A stretch of 64,000 nt of DNA. It comes from Apostichopus japonicus. Its lineage: Eukaryota > Echinodermata > Holothuroidea > Aspidochirotida > Stichopodidae. Of this stretch, positions 39,479-51,600 are shown one piece after another (position 1 is the first letter of the stretch; each line of letters begins with the position of its first letter). The notes under the pieces were generated by a model that saw only the letters and a list, made by a program, of their open reading frames with translations, was not told where the DNA came from and ran no database searches. A program made the translations under genes and the position numbers. The DNA lies in assembly GCF_037975245.1 (NCBI RefSeq), contig NC_092566.1, positions 17,455,001 to 17,519,000 on the forward strand. The letters run 5' to 3'.

Positions 39479-40056
39479 ACCTGGACATCCCCAACATGAG
39501 TGTATATAAGAAGCATTTTCTTTTTCATGGATGATGGGGGGGGGGGGGGGGAGTGCCTACAAGCCTAGAAGTACAGGTTTATCATATTCTTTGTTATATT
39601 TTATACTTTTTTGTGAGACAAATTGCAGTCTCACCCGACACAGCGACATTATTCCGCCTACGTGTCGTTGAACAATGTATGTTTTTCTGGAGGTAGCTGA
39701 GTACCGTGTTAAAATATTAAATAAGGTAACTAAATAGGAGCTTAAAAAATATACTGTCCGATTTTCCCCTTCAAAGTGATGTTACCATTTTTTCTTCTTC
39801 TAATTTAGCAAATTTTTGGGGAAGTGTAAATTTCTAAAACGTGAGATTATAAAATAAAGAATGTTTAGATGCAACTTGCAAGGCCTCAGAAGTGCCGTTT
39901 CCGGCAATCTGAGAGGCATTGTGTGCCCAAAATTTTCTTGTACGCTACGCGCCAACCAATGGTGGCGCTCCGCTTAGATAGTGTCACGGGAACTTTCGGG
40001 CACAAAAAGTTCTGCCCCCCCAAACTGAAATGGTCCCGTACGCCTATGACTTTTCC

Positions 40057-43000
40057 CACCAATCATGAACGACTATTTACGCACACTTGCAAACCTGTTT
40101 GGGAAAAAAAAAATTCGCATCCTGGTACGTAAACCAGTTACTGTCCATGGTGTGTGGAGTTGGTAGAGCCTTACTCCTGTTACCAACATAGTCATATAGG
40201 AAATATGGATGATGGGTGGTAGGAGGGTGAGGAGGTGGCCAGGGGTAACAGAGGCAGCAGGCTGGTGTATTCAGTCGAAGTTGGTCATTTCAAGACTGAA
40301 ATGGTGGATGGGTTAGTCATGAAATGAGGTAGGTATTGGTGGGAGGGGCTGGACCATTCAGTCACTTTGGAGATGAAGGAAGGGGTGCTAGAAGGGGTGA
40401 GTGATGGGGCAGTTAAGGGGTACACTGACCAAGACGACACAAAATAAACCCAGACACAAATTGCTTAGTATTATAATCAAATTCTATTTGTCTTTCTGCA
40501 AAGCCGCCATTTTTATTACCAAATAATTCCAACTTGCATTTTTTTTATTATATATGTACACTATTAGTCAATTTCTTCTCATAAAGTAAATGCTTCTAAA
40601 TACATTTCTATTCAAAATTAAATTTTTCTTTCATACCAAACTTTTATAAACTACAAACTAAAAGATGACTGGGTTAAAGACATTATCACTCTCAAAACAT
40701 TTCATTAGTTTAGAGACAACTTACAAAATATAAATATTTATAAAAAATGGTCAAATATTGCACCCCCCTCCCCCTTACCTCATACTTTCTTATGAAGTAG
40801 AGAATTAATTTGAAAAAAGCCTGACATTTTCTGGTATTTAAACAGGGTAATAGGTATGATAATTTTTTTTGGGCCACACAAAAAAAAAACCAATTTTTCA
40901 TCTATGTATTTGTGTCATTAGTAATAATAAATAAAGTCACAGGGGAATTATCATGATTAACTTATTTTTTTGCTCTATATTTCTGTTCACATTTGATCTC
41001 AGCAGGACTGCTTCTTAGGAACATCATGGCACCTATAAAGATGACTGCACTGAGCAATGCAATAATTTGTCACTTCAGTCCTCATCTTGGCACCTAATAT
41101 GATAATAGGCAGTTTTTGCTAATTATGCATACAAAATTTATAACTGTTATTTTGTGCTATTTCACAGTTTCTTAGTAGGTGTTTTGCTCTTGGGTGAATA
41201 TGTCATAATACCACATAAATAAGTGTGTTCTTTCCATGGACATTTCACAAAAGAACCCATGTTAAGGATGAAAGGGGTTAGACTTAGGTTCAGTAACCCC
41301 CACCCCTATTCTGGAAGACATCTCCCCCCCCCCCCCCACTCTTCTCCCAAGTTTTCATATCAGTTGGAAAAGTGCACTCACAAATAATAAGTTTGAAACT
41401 TATTTGTGACATAACTATTTTAAAATTGCCTTCACATCTTACTTCCCATCACATCATGAGACATTATCACGGTATGACCTTCTCATTGTAAGTTAAACTG
41501 TTCATTATTTTTAGTAATATAATTATATAATTCTACATTGACCTGCCCAGTTATGTGCAAAATTACATAGTTTGGAGACATAAAGAGCACATTGCTTTGT
41601 GTGTCTTGTGCTAAATTATGACCATTATTTAGTTGTTGTATTACATCATGCATATATGATAATTGCTAATAATGTTCAAGTCCCTAGCAAATGCAATGTC
41701 TTCAAAATAAATCGATTTTACAAATCCATATATTGTGATAAAGAGCTGTAATAAATTAATAAAAATATATCTTAAAAAAAGAAGAAGAAGAAACACATCT
41801 ACCAGATTTAGTTCGAAATTTCAAGCAATTCAAATAAAAAATATCTAACTATATAAAATAAAAAAAACTCTAGAAATAACCTATACCACACCAAACAGAA
41901 ACCCTACGTTAAAAAAAAAACACATGCATAAGTTTCTTACAAAAATATTTCCTTGGAAGTTAAGATCGCCAACATTTGTTACCACCCCCCGCCCCTGACA
42001 GAATTATACATATAGCCAGTAACATTACAGGTGTCCATGACAAGCTTTAAACCTACTCAGAGACAGTCAAGTTATAAGGGTTCCATGTTTTTGTGATTCT
42101 TTGCTTCTGAATAAGTTATTAAGTAATCAAATTTCAGAGGGTTTTGCTGAACATTTATCACTTTATTACCAATCGATTTCTTTTAATCCTCAGGAACTAA
42201 ACGTAAATTACACAAACTTTGTACTTCATTGCAGAGAGAAAATACAGGACTTCCTTTCACACATATAAACCTACTTCATTGCATCACCTTACATGTTAAT
42301 AAAAATATTTTGTGATGAAACACACCAAACAGGAAGGCTGCTATAATTGTTGCAATTTTGAAGATATAATTATATTTTCTAAGGCACATAATTATTTAAA
42401 ATAATTTCTGAGTGTTACTCAAAGTTATTTTTTCCCCTCATAGTTTAACCGGTCAACTTCATCATGTATTCCAGCCTTCGTTTACATTGTAGATTGCAGT
42501 GATGATATGAACAACACACCAATCTTCATTTAAAAAAAAATCACCACAAATTCGACAAATTATGTCTAATATCTTCAAGTTATTATTAAACTTAAGACAT
42601 ATTGAAAATGAAAGAAGATAATATTGCAAAAGCTACCAAAATTCTGTTTTTTTTTCTCTTTCTAAAGTAAACTTTCCAAGGTGATTTAAGGACTGAAAGA
42701 TTTTCCTTTTAAATTACTTTAAAAGTTGCACTAAATAAAAGAATACACTAGTCCCAAAAAAAAAAAAAAAAAAAAAAAAATCGTTCGTACAAAGTCAAGT
42801 CCTTTCTTTTGGCGGTATAAACAAATTCTAAAGAGAATATAAGCAAATATATCTCTGTGTGTTTCAATGATCCAATATTTGTAACCCACTCATTGTCATT
42901 TATATACAGATGTATATAGGTTTATCTGGCTTAATATCTTTACCATACAATCTTGCTTAATACAGATGTGGCACTTACAGTGTGTCATATAATATTTGAA

Positions 43001-43744
43001 TTTAAATGTATTTGAAGAGATTTTCAAGAAGGCAGTGTAGTTTGAAAACTGATTATATAATAAAGAGTAATAAAGTACTGGTCTAAGCTGAATACAATAG
43101 TATAAAACGCTTTTAACTATTTTTTGAGAGAGTTCTACGTATGGCAGTGAGTACCTTAACAGCAGGTTTAATCTGTAGAAAAACTAAAAATTTGACTTTG
43201 TTCTTAGATTGCTGCAAAAACCTATAATCCCCCTACCCCATCCCCCCAAAAAACATTAATTGGTGAATAATGTCATGATTGCATTCAATTCTATCAATAC
43301 TTATTAAAATTAACTCACTATACACCCACCCACAGACTTACGAGTTTGTTCTACTAAATGAAGTTGACATAGTTCATTGTCTCTAAATTATGTATTTATA
43401 CAAACAAAAGAAATTAAACAATTGCTTGTTTCTTTGTGTTTTTATGCAACAATGGGAGTTATATATAATAGACAAAGCAGCTAACACCAAATCTGTTGGT
43501 TGCGTCCCACTTAGAAGGCTATCACCACACAGAGCAGTATCCTGTATTGTTCGATCTGTCGCACATCGCCACAGTGAACACTTCATACTGCACGAAAGAG
43601 CATGTAGCCGCACAAGGAACGAACGTCTGTAATTAAATTGCATCGTCATTTTAACAGTAAAAATTTCATCAAGGTTTGGACTGAGTTACCTTTGCAGCAA
43701 GCCCACAAAAAAATTGTGCTGCGAACAAGTTGTGTTTGTGAGGT
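40057..43744. other. AT-rich DNA downstream of the SORBS gene
   Basis: No gene recognised. AT-rich, with a 20+ base poly(A) at about 42758-42780 and several C/T patches. A slightly GC-richer stretch at 43490-43640 is open on both strands (about 80 codons each) but shows no domain. Part of this region could be distal 3' UTR of the minus-strand SORBS gene. Confidence 0.45.
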
Positions 43745-45265
43745 TTATATCATTAGAATCTCCTTTACATAGCCTAGCAATGTAGGTTGGGTTTTCATCA
43801 TTAGAATCTCCAGTACATAGCTTAGCAATGTAGGTTGGCTTTTTCAGCATTACAATCTCCATGACCTAGCTAAGCAATGTAGGTTGGGTTTTAGTCATTA
43901 ACATCTCCATTACCTAGTTTAGCAATGTAGGTTGGGTTATCATCATTAGAATCTCCATTACCTAGTTTAGCAATGTAGGTTGGGTTTTCATCATTAGAAT
44001 CTCCATTACCTAGTTTAGCAATGTAGGTTGGGTTTTCATCATTAGAATCTCCATTATATAGCATAGTGATATAGGTTGGGTTTTTAATCATTAGAATCTC
44101 CATGACCTAGCTAAGCAATGTAGGTTGGGTTTTAGTCATTAACATCTCCATTACCTAGCTTAGCAATGTAGGTTGGGTTTTCATCATTAGAATCTCCAGT
44201 ACATAGCTTAGCAATGTAGGTTGGGTTTTTAATCATTAGAATCTCCATCACCTAGTTTAGCAATGTAGGTTGGGTTTTCATCATTAGAATCTCCATGACC
44301 TAGCTTAGCAATGTAGGTTGGGTTTTCATCATTAGAATCTCCATTACATAGCTTAGTATGTAGGTTGGGTTTTTAATCATTATAATCTCCATTACCTAGC
44401 TTAGCAATGTAGGTTGGGTTTTCATCATTAGAATCTCCAGTACATAGCTTAGCAATGTAGGTTGGCTTTTTCAGCATTACAATCTCCATGACCTAGCTAA
44501 GCAATGTAGGTTGGGTTTTAGTCATTAACATCTCCATTACCTAGTTTAGCAATGTAGGTTGGGTTTTCATCATTAGAATCTCCATCACCTAGTTTAGCAA
44601 TGTAGGTTGGGTTTTCATCATTAGAATCTCTGTTACAAAGCTTAGTGATGTAAGTTGGGTTTTTAATCATTATAATCTCCATTATATAGCTTAGTATGTA
44701 GGTTGGGTTTTTCATCATTACAATCTCCATGACCTAGCTTAGCAATGTAGGTTGGGTTTTCATCATTAGAATCTCCATTACCTAGCTTAGCAATGTAGGT
44801 TGGGTTTTCATCATTAGAATCTCCATTACCTAGTTTAGCAATGTAGGTTGGGTTTTCATCATTAGAATCTCTGTTACAAAGCTTAGTGATGTAAGTTGGG
44901 TTTTTAATCATTATAATCTCCATTATATAGCTTAGCAATGTAGGTTGGGTTTTCATCATTAGAATCTCCATTACCTAGTTTAGCAATGTAGGTTGTTGGG
45001 TTTTCATCATTAGAATATCCATTACCTAGTTTAGCAATGTAGGTTGGGTTTTCATCATTGGAATCTCTGTTACAAAGCTTAGTGATGTAAGTTGGGTTTT
45101 TCATCATTATAATCTCCGATAAATAGCTTAGCAATGTAGGTCGGGTTTGTGAGTTTTTATCATTACAAATCTCAATTACATAGCTTAGTATGTAGGTTGG
45201 ATTTTTCATCATTAGAATCTCCATTACTGTACATAGCCTAGTGATGTAGGTTAGGTATTTCTTCT
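43745..45265. repeat. 48-bp minisatellite, about 30 units
   Basis: The unit begins with AATGTAGGTTGGGTTTTCATCA, then TTAGAATCTCCATTACCTAGTTTAGC. Most units are 48 bp, some 46-52 bp. On the minus strand 48 bp encodes a 16-residue repeat like GDSNDENPTYIAKLGN, giving four open frames of 70-106 codons that are broken by length variants. It lies just beyond the last SORBS exon. Repeat units show three or four variant types in a recurring order, suggesting higher-order duplication. Confidence 0.9.
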
Positions 45266-45626
45266 CCTATAACAGTGTATATAATAGTGCAACCCCACCC
45301 ACCAACCCACTTGAATTCTTCTGGCTGTACCAACATACTAGGAAGAATGTTACTCCTCCTCAAGGGTCTTGTGCACCCACTTGACTCTTCTTAAAATAAC
45401 TCACAAAACATCTCTTTGAAAACCGTGTCTCTTCCGATCGCTGTCGGCCATCTTGACAGCTTCGTAGAGAGACTTGACTCCAGCGACAGATACTGTAGGA
45501 TTTAGCTATCGTACAAGGCTTTCTTCTTCCTGGCAGGTTTAGGGCTTCTCTACATTTCAAAAGGCAATCCATTAAGGCACTCTCGTCTTCATCTTCCAGG
45601 CCGCAAATTAAAAACCGAACTTTTCA
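45266..45626 (-). other. Probable 3' UTR of the SORBS-family gene
   Basis: Follows the predicted stop at the last splice junction. No further SORBS-like sequence is seen. I found no convincing poly(A) signal, so the end of the transcript is not defined. Confidence 0.35.
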
Positions 45627-45628
45627 TC
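45627..45628 (-). CDS. SORBS: SORBS terminal coding bases (stop codon split by the last intron)
   Basis: SH3-3 ends with a lone T (phase 1). The best downstream acceptor, CCTCCCTCTCACAG, is followed by GA, so T+GA forms TGA and the protein would end ...FPGNYVTKA. Vertebrate relatives also end a few residues after this motif. An alternative acceptor at about 45550 would give TAG, again a stop. Confidence 0.55.
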
Positions 45629-48600
45629 CTGTGAGAGGGAGGTATACATATTCAAGGAAACCAACTTGACTGAGAGTGACTGCCGTCCCACCCTAATTCT
45701 CCCACTTTCTTTCCCACCCTCCCTCCATCCCTTCTCTCCCTCTTCCCCCCCCCCCCCCCCTTAAAAGTATCCTTGCTAAAACCAATTCTCTGCAGGAAAT
45801 ATTGAGGATTGATAAATCACACAAATGACAGTCCATCAACAAGCGGAAAAATGTACCGAGGGTGGAAATATTAATGTTGTTGATGGTTGGGAATGACTGA
45901 CCATAACCAGACTCTCTAGCATATTTTTTGGTCTAGACTGAAGATGGATAGGTCAAAGGTTATCCAGCAATCCAGTCAACAGGACTCTTGCAGGGAGAAG
46001 GAAGTGGAGGGGAGAGGGCATATCAAGCTCGTAATCTTTGTTTTTATTCGAGATACTTACAAGCTTTGGTAACGTAGTTGCCAGGGAAGGTGCCAAACAT
46101 CCCCGTCCTCAGAGAGGTTCCTACGAACCACCCGTCGTCACACTTCTCTAAGACCACCACCATATCGCCGTCTCTTAGCTCCAATTCGTCGTCGTTCTGT
46201 GGCACGTAGTTATACATCGCTTGGTATCTGAGAGTAGCGAAAGGGGTACGACATGGTTAATATGACAGACCATCATGTGTGTAGACAAAACCTCTCTACA
46301 TAGGAATATTGTAAAGGAAATATACAAGTCCCTCATCCAATTAGAAAGACAACATGACAGATGGTTTGATAACTTCAAGATGTTTTCTCCCCAAAACACC
46401 AAAGCCTCGACCTATCAAGCTTTCATAGCAAGGGGTATCAAGGTCTGTTTGTACAGGACACTCGGGCCAGCAGTTAATGCAGTGAACAGGCACACCATCT
46501 TGAAAATATCCTTCCCATTTAACCCTTCTTTTCTTTGGAAATGTTTTTGATTCACTTACTGATCTTGAGGTTGTCTTGTGATGGGTGTTGGGGATTGCCT
46601 ATCGATGGTGTACGTTTGAGCCGTCCCATGGTGCGGAGATGGTGCGATCTGATGGTGCTGTGATTGTGATACCGGATGTTGTGAGACGCCTGGGTTATAT
46701 TGCTGGGTCCTAGGTGGTTGATGTTGTTTTTGTTGATACATAGGCTGTGGAAAACGAGAATTTGAATAATCACCAGGTCTACAGTTTTACAACGAAGAAC
46801 CTAATGTTACACATCTAGGTGTCAGTGTTTACAATATAGCAAATTACACAAGATCACTTTTAGCTGATTCGACGTACCTGAGATTGGACAGGTGTGGCTT
46901 GAGTTTGTGTTATTCTCTCGTCCGGAACCCTTCCAGGGCTCATTGGCTGACCTCTGGCCGGCTGCTGGTTCATTGAGCGTCTTGTAGGGGACTGAACCGT
47001 TCTTGATGAGGGTGAGTGCGGTCCCCCTTGGGTACCAGCAGGTGAGATGGGGCCTCTCGTAGGGGAGTGGCTTCCTTTCGATGAGGGTGAAATCGGCGAA
47101 CGGTAACTTCCAGTGGGTGACAGTGCAGATGGGACAACTGTAGTAACAAGTGAAGTGAAGGAAGTCATAAATTTCATTCTTTTTTGGAGAGAATCAAATT
47201 CTTACTTTGACATATACCTAAATATTCTAAGGCAAGCCAAACAGGACATAATGTATGCATACTATAAATTGTTATCAATACAACCTTTTCACTCATCTGC
47301 CACCATTGTATAGTCATCATCTCATTTTGCAAAGGCTGACCAATAATTTGTATCAAAACACAAACAAATACATACAAAAAAATATATACAGGACTACTAG
47401 CTGGTCCAATCCATAAAGTTAATGTAACACAGGAAGAAACTACACAATCAGGTTTTGTCAGCAAAGACATGTCATAATTTTTTTGGCTATGTGTTTTCAT
47501 GATATTTAGAAGATCTCATTGATGGAGAAAAACTTCACACATTAATTGTTTTGATGTGTAACAGACAGACAGGCTGACAGAAAGACAGACACTAAGGACC
47601 CACTGGGTGGAAATATGAAAGACTGTGTATGTTGTATGACACTAAATCTAAGATTATACTAGTCTTTTCACACACCTTCAGGATGCTTGAGGACTTCAAT
47701 GTAACTGTCGGGGAAGATTCCCGTCCTCGGTCCCAGACGACCCTCCCACCAATTACCATCCACTCGTCGGATAAGATCTATGTAATCATGCTGTAGAAAG
47801 AAGAGAAAAGAAAAAAACTCTCAGTTTAACATGGCTGAATATTTACCATAAATTATGATTGAATATTGGAGGTGTGTCTTCTCAGCTTTATGAACTGAGG
47901 AAAGAAACTTGATTCTTCCAAGCCTCGATCAGGACAGTATCAATGGATTCTACTTGTTTTACTTCAAGAAGGCTTACAATACTTGTTACAATAAAGTTAA
48001 GTTTGTGCTAATGTCTTTATGTGGCAAAAGATGTCTGGCAGCAAATGTCCAGACATTCATGAGCAAATTTTGCTAGATGATATAGATCTGCTATGAAAGA
48101 GCACACTTCTTGATAAAGTCATAGTTGCTAGGCCAAATTCCCGTAGGAATACAAGATGTATCGTAACATTAATGCAACACATTAGTTGTGTTGCAAGAAG
48201 ATGCCAACCTCAGCAACACAAGTAAAAGCTAGAAGCCAGACAAAGAAATAACATCTTTTTTTTTAAATTGCATATATGTTTGCCCTTTGATCTGTCCAAT
48301 TCCTTTATGAAAGGTAATTAAAATTACACTTAAAACTCACTAATTACTACTTTTAATACTTCTAGCCTGGACGATATAAAGATGGATTTCACACTTACTT
48401 TATGAAGACTGACTAAGATTTGATTCACATATTGCAATAATGCTTACTTTAGTAATACCTTAGAATCCCAATGCATTCATACTAACCTCATCGATACTAA
48501 CTTAATTCACTAGATTCAAACCATCTTCACACTGATCTACATCTCACCTTACTAAAAGATAATTCATTCTGGGTCTCTCCTTTGAATTTAAATTTAGCTT

Positions 48601-51600
48601 TAGCTTTCCCTTCTTTACTGGGTAACGCTAATTGGTTCTTCCTGGCTTCATCTATTGATGTAACAACCTGCAAAATAAAATAAAAACAAACTCTGGACCA
48701 TCAGCAGGAACCTATAAGTTCAAGAGCAAACGCTCTAACTGCTACAAAACATCTCCATCACACATGCGAGGGCAGGCGGGAGGGCGGATGAGGGTGTGGA
48801 AGCATCAGGGTACTTACATTAAGTGTTGGCAGTTTGCTTACAAGATGAAAGACATTTATCTAACAAAATATTGTCTGTTGTTGCAGTTCAAAAAAATCCA
48901 CAACTATATGCAGGGATGAGCCTGGGGTAAAAAAAAAATCACGGAACTTTGCAAAAGATGCGGTATAGGCTCCAGTTTGCATATGCTACAGTGTGTTAGG
49001 ATAATAGTTTTTGTCCCCGAGGTAGAAAAGAAATCACGAATATTCGCGGAAAAAGCTCATGCCTATATATGTTGTACTCATGTCTCTCTTTCTTGTCAAG
49101 CAGCTTGACTCATCTTCTGAAACAATTTTTTTAAGTTTAATGAAACTGTAAATAACTGGGACTGACCTCGATGTAGGACCTGGGAAATATTCCCATCCTC
49201 CCGTGATGTTCTCCCTTGTACCAGTTCCTATCGATCTCCTTTGTCAGGTACAAGGTATCTCCTTTCTTGAAACTTAATTCTCTGCAGAGGAAGAACAGGA
49301 AGACTTTGTTGTAATGTTCCATTGATTGGACATTTCAATCTAACATTGGATTTAAATGATGAGTATTCTTTCCTGTGATGTCATTATTTGAGGCAGGATT
49401 TGTTATGGCCAGAATATGGTGGTAATGAGACAATTTAGGGACTTGAATATAGTGTAATATTGAGAAAATAATAGAAAAGAAATTAAAAAAAAGGAAATAA
49501 TAAGAAATAATACAGTCATTACTGTTGTGCTAGTTAAATCCAAGATTCACAGTCTGATGCTTCATAAAGGTGGCTGAACAAAAAGTAGTATTCATAAATG
49601 AACCTCATGTGTTTTAGTCCGATGAAAAAAAGAATTGTGGAATACTATTTGCTAATCAATAAAAATTTCCCTTTTTTTATTCATTTATGAACATCTTAAC
49701 ATTAGTTTCTTCATTGCATCAAGGATTTGACAGGGAATTCGGTTAGGTAGGACTTTACTTTGCACTTGTGTGCGAACCTCCGAAAAAACTTCACTATAAA
49801 CTTTATAAATATTTTTAAAAAAAGAAAGGCTTACAAATGTTTTCCAGGTCTTCAAAATATGTTGGTATATATTGATACTAAATGTAAAGGATTGTTTCTA
49901 AATAAATTTGAAAAAAGTTGTGAAGAAGAAAAATTGTTCATTACTTTGCACATGTGATTAGCCAAGAAATGGTGCAATAAGGTGTGACTTACTTTGGGCT
50001 TTGAGCAGAAAAGCTGTACAAAGCAATGGCACATGCCCTTGTCTGTAAGAGAAACATTAAAAAAAAAAAAAAAACCAATAAGTATTTCATGAGTATTGAA
50101 CTGACAGACAAAATGACAATTATAATTTTCCTTGTGAGCTTCGCCAATCCAGTCTAGGTTATTTTCTGACAACTAAACCTGCATCAGGAAGAAATCTTTG
50201 CAGGAATTATTGTCAAACGACAAACACTGCTTTGTTCTTGCTTGCATCGTTAAGTAGCTGGCCAACTTGAGATGAACAAAACATTTTTTCCACAAATCTT
50301 CAATAAGTATTTTGCTACCCACTATCGAAAATGATTCCCAAATTTGGTGGTCTCATTGTTGAATTTGACTCTAGTCTCCAAAAAGACCTTTTAAATAATC
50401 TGGAGTGGTAGAACTTCTAGGAAAGTATTTTTCAAAATTTTAAAAACAATATAAATTTCTGAACAATTAGAGCCAATACTGATGACATCTAAATCCATCA
50501 CTAGATTTACAGACTGATTCCATCATCTAATCCAAAGACTCAAATCATTCGTTTAATTTTTTTTTGTTTTAATTACCTCTTTCTTGGACGTATTGTCGAT
50601 GATCGGTTTAGCGTCAGCAAGAATATCCTTGAATCGGTCGTCCGTTATGATGGGTCCTTTGGTTGAGGTGTAGTCGGAGTGTCTTCTGCTGTCCTGAATC
50701 TCTCGGTCAGCTAGCGCCCTCTTCTTCTTCTCCTCGTCGATAATTTTCTGCGATTCACACAAAATGATCGACAAGATAACAATGTAAAATTTTGGTTGTT
50801 TGAGATAATTATCTTGCCCTTTTTTTTTAGAATTTTATCAATGTTATAAAGATACATCATGCAGACAAGCATGAATTTACTCCAACAGTCACCGAAGCCA
50901 AATTCTGATATTGACGTTAAATGATTTCAAAGCTTTTGGAAATGTAATAACATGAAAGATTTCTTTAGCCTTATAAGGCAAATTCAGTTTTCTATAATGT
51001 GCATGTCCATTCGTTCTGATAAAACAATCATGTGTCCTGTTTCAATACCAAACATTATCTTCCTCAATATATATGAAGTGAAGGAACTATGATATTTACA
51101 GAGCAGTATTTTTTTTATAGGTCTTGTGTGTTGCGCAAATCCAATGTTCTTCTATGTTCTTTTAATATGGATGGACGACATCTTGCCTCTGATGGTTTTA
51201 CAAATATTAACCTTGTGTACAACAGATTTTCTAGTCCGTCTGTTTCCACCACTTTTACACATGAACATTCAGGTACTGACAATTTCTTGAAAGGTTCTTT
51301 AAAAAAGACAACGCATCGAAATGCAAGGTGCACTGGGAAAATGCGGCCTTCTGAATACTCACTTGCACGGAGGCCTTGTCCAGTGTGTGCGGTGGGTTTT
51401 TATAGTTGTAATTCTTATCTTTACCAGATATATTGGAGGCACCCAAACCTAAAAATATAACAGAATATATCTGTTAAATCATTTAGGCAAACGCCACTGA
51501 ACTTCAAAACAACAATTCAACTTTTTGTTAGGATATAGACTAATTTGTAAACACATTTAATGGACTGTTCTATTTATGGCATACTACTAATTTGAAACTC

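Larger units (their letters stand above)
38740..40048. mobile_element. hAT-type MITE with a nested MITE and a long hairpin
   Basis: Ends CATAGGCGTACGAGTC and GTCCCGTACGCCTATG are inverted and flanked by the perfect 8-bp duplication ACTTTTCC (38732-38739 and 40049-40056). Without the nested element at 39130-39478 it is about 950 bp. It contains one shared core block (about 39885-39982) and a hairpin at 38799-38943. Confidence 0.9.

Noticed and set aside
43745-45265. CRISPR-like or repeat-protein reading of the 48-bp array
   Set aside because: There are no unique spacers, and the genome is eukaryotic. The 16-residue peptide frames are broken repeatedly by 46-52 bp units.
45360-45572. Minus-strand frame of 70 codons after SH3-3 as an extra SORBS exon
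   Set aside because: The phase at SH3-3 gives a stop with the available acceptors, and the frame has no SORBS similarity; 3' UTR is more likely.
46275-46550. Plus-strand frame of 91 codons between SORBS exons
   Set aside because: Lies in an intron of the opposite-strand gene and shows no domain or splice support.
51089-51460. Plus-strand frame of 123 codons
   Set aside because: It is antisense to a phase-consistent SORBS exon (51363-51448) and has no recognisable content.
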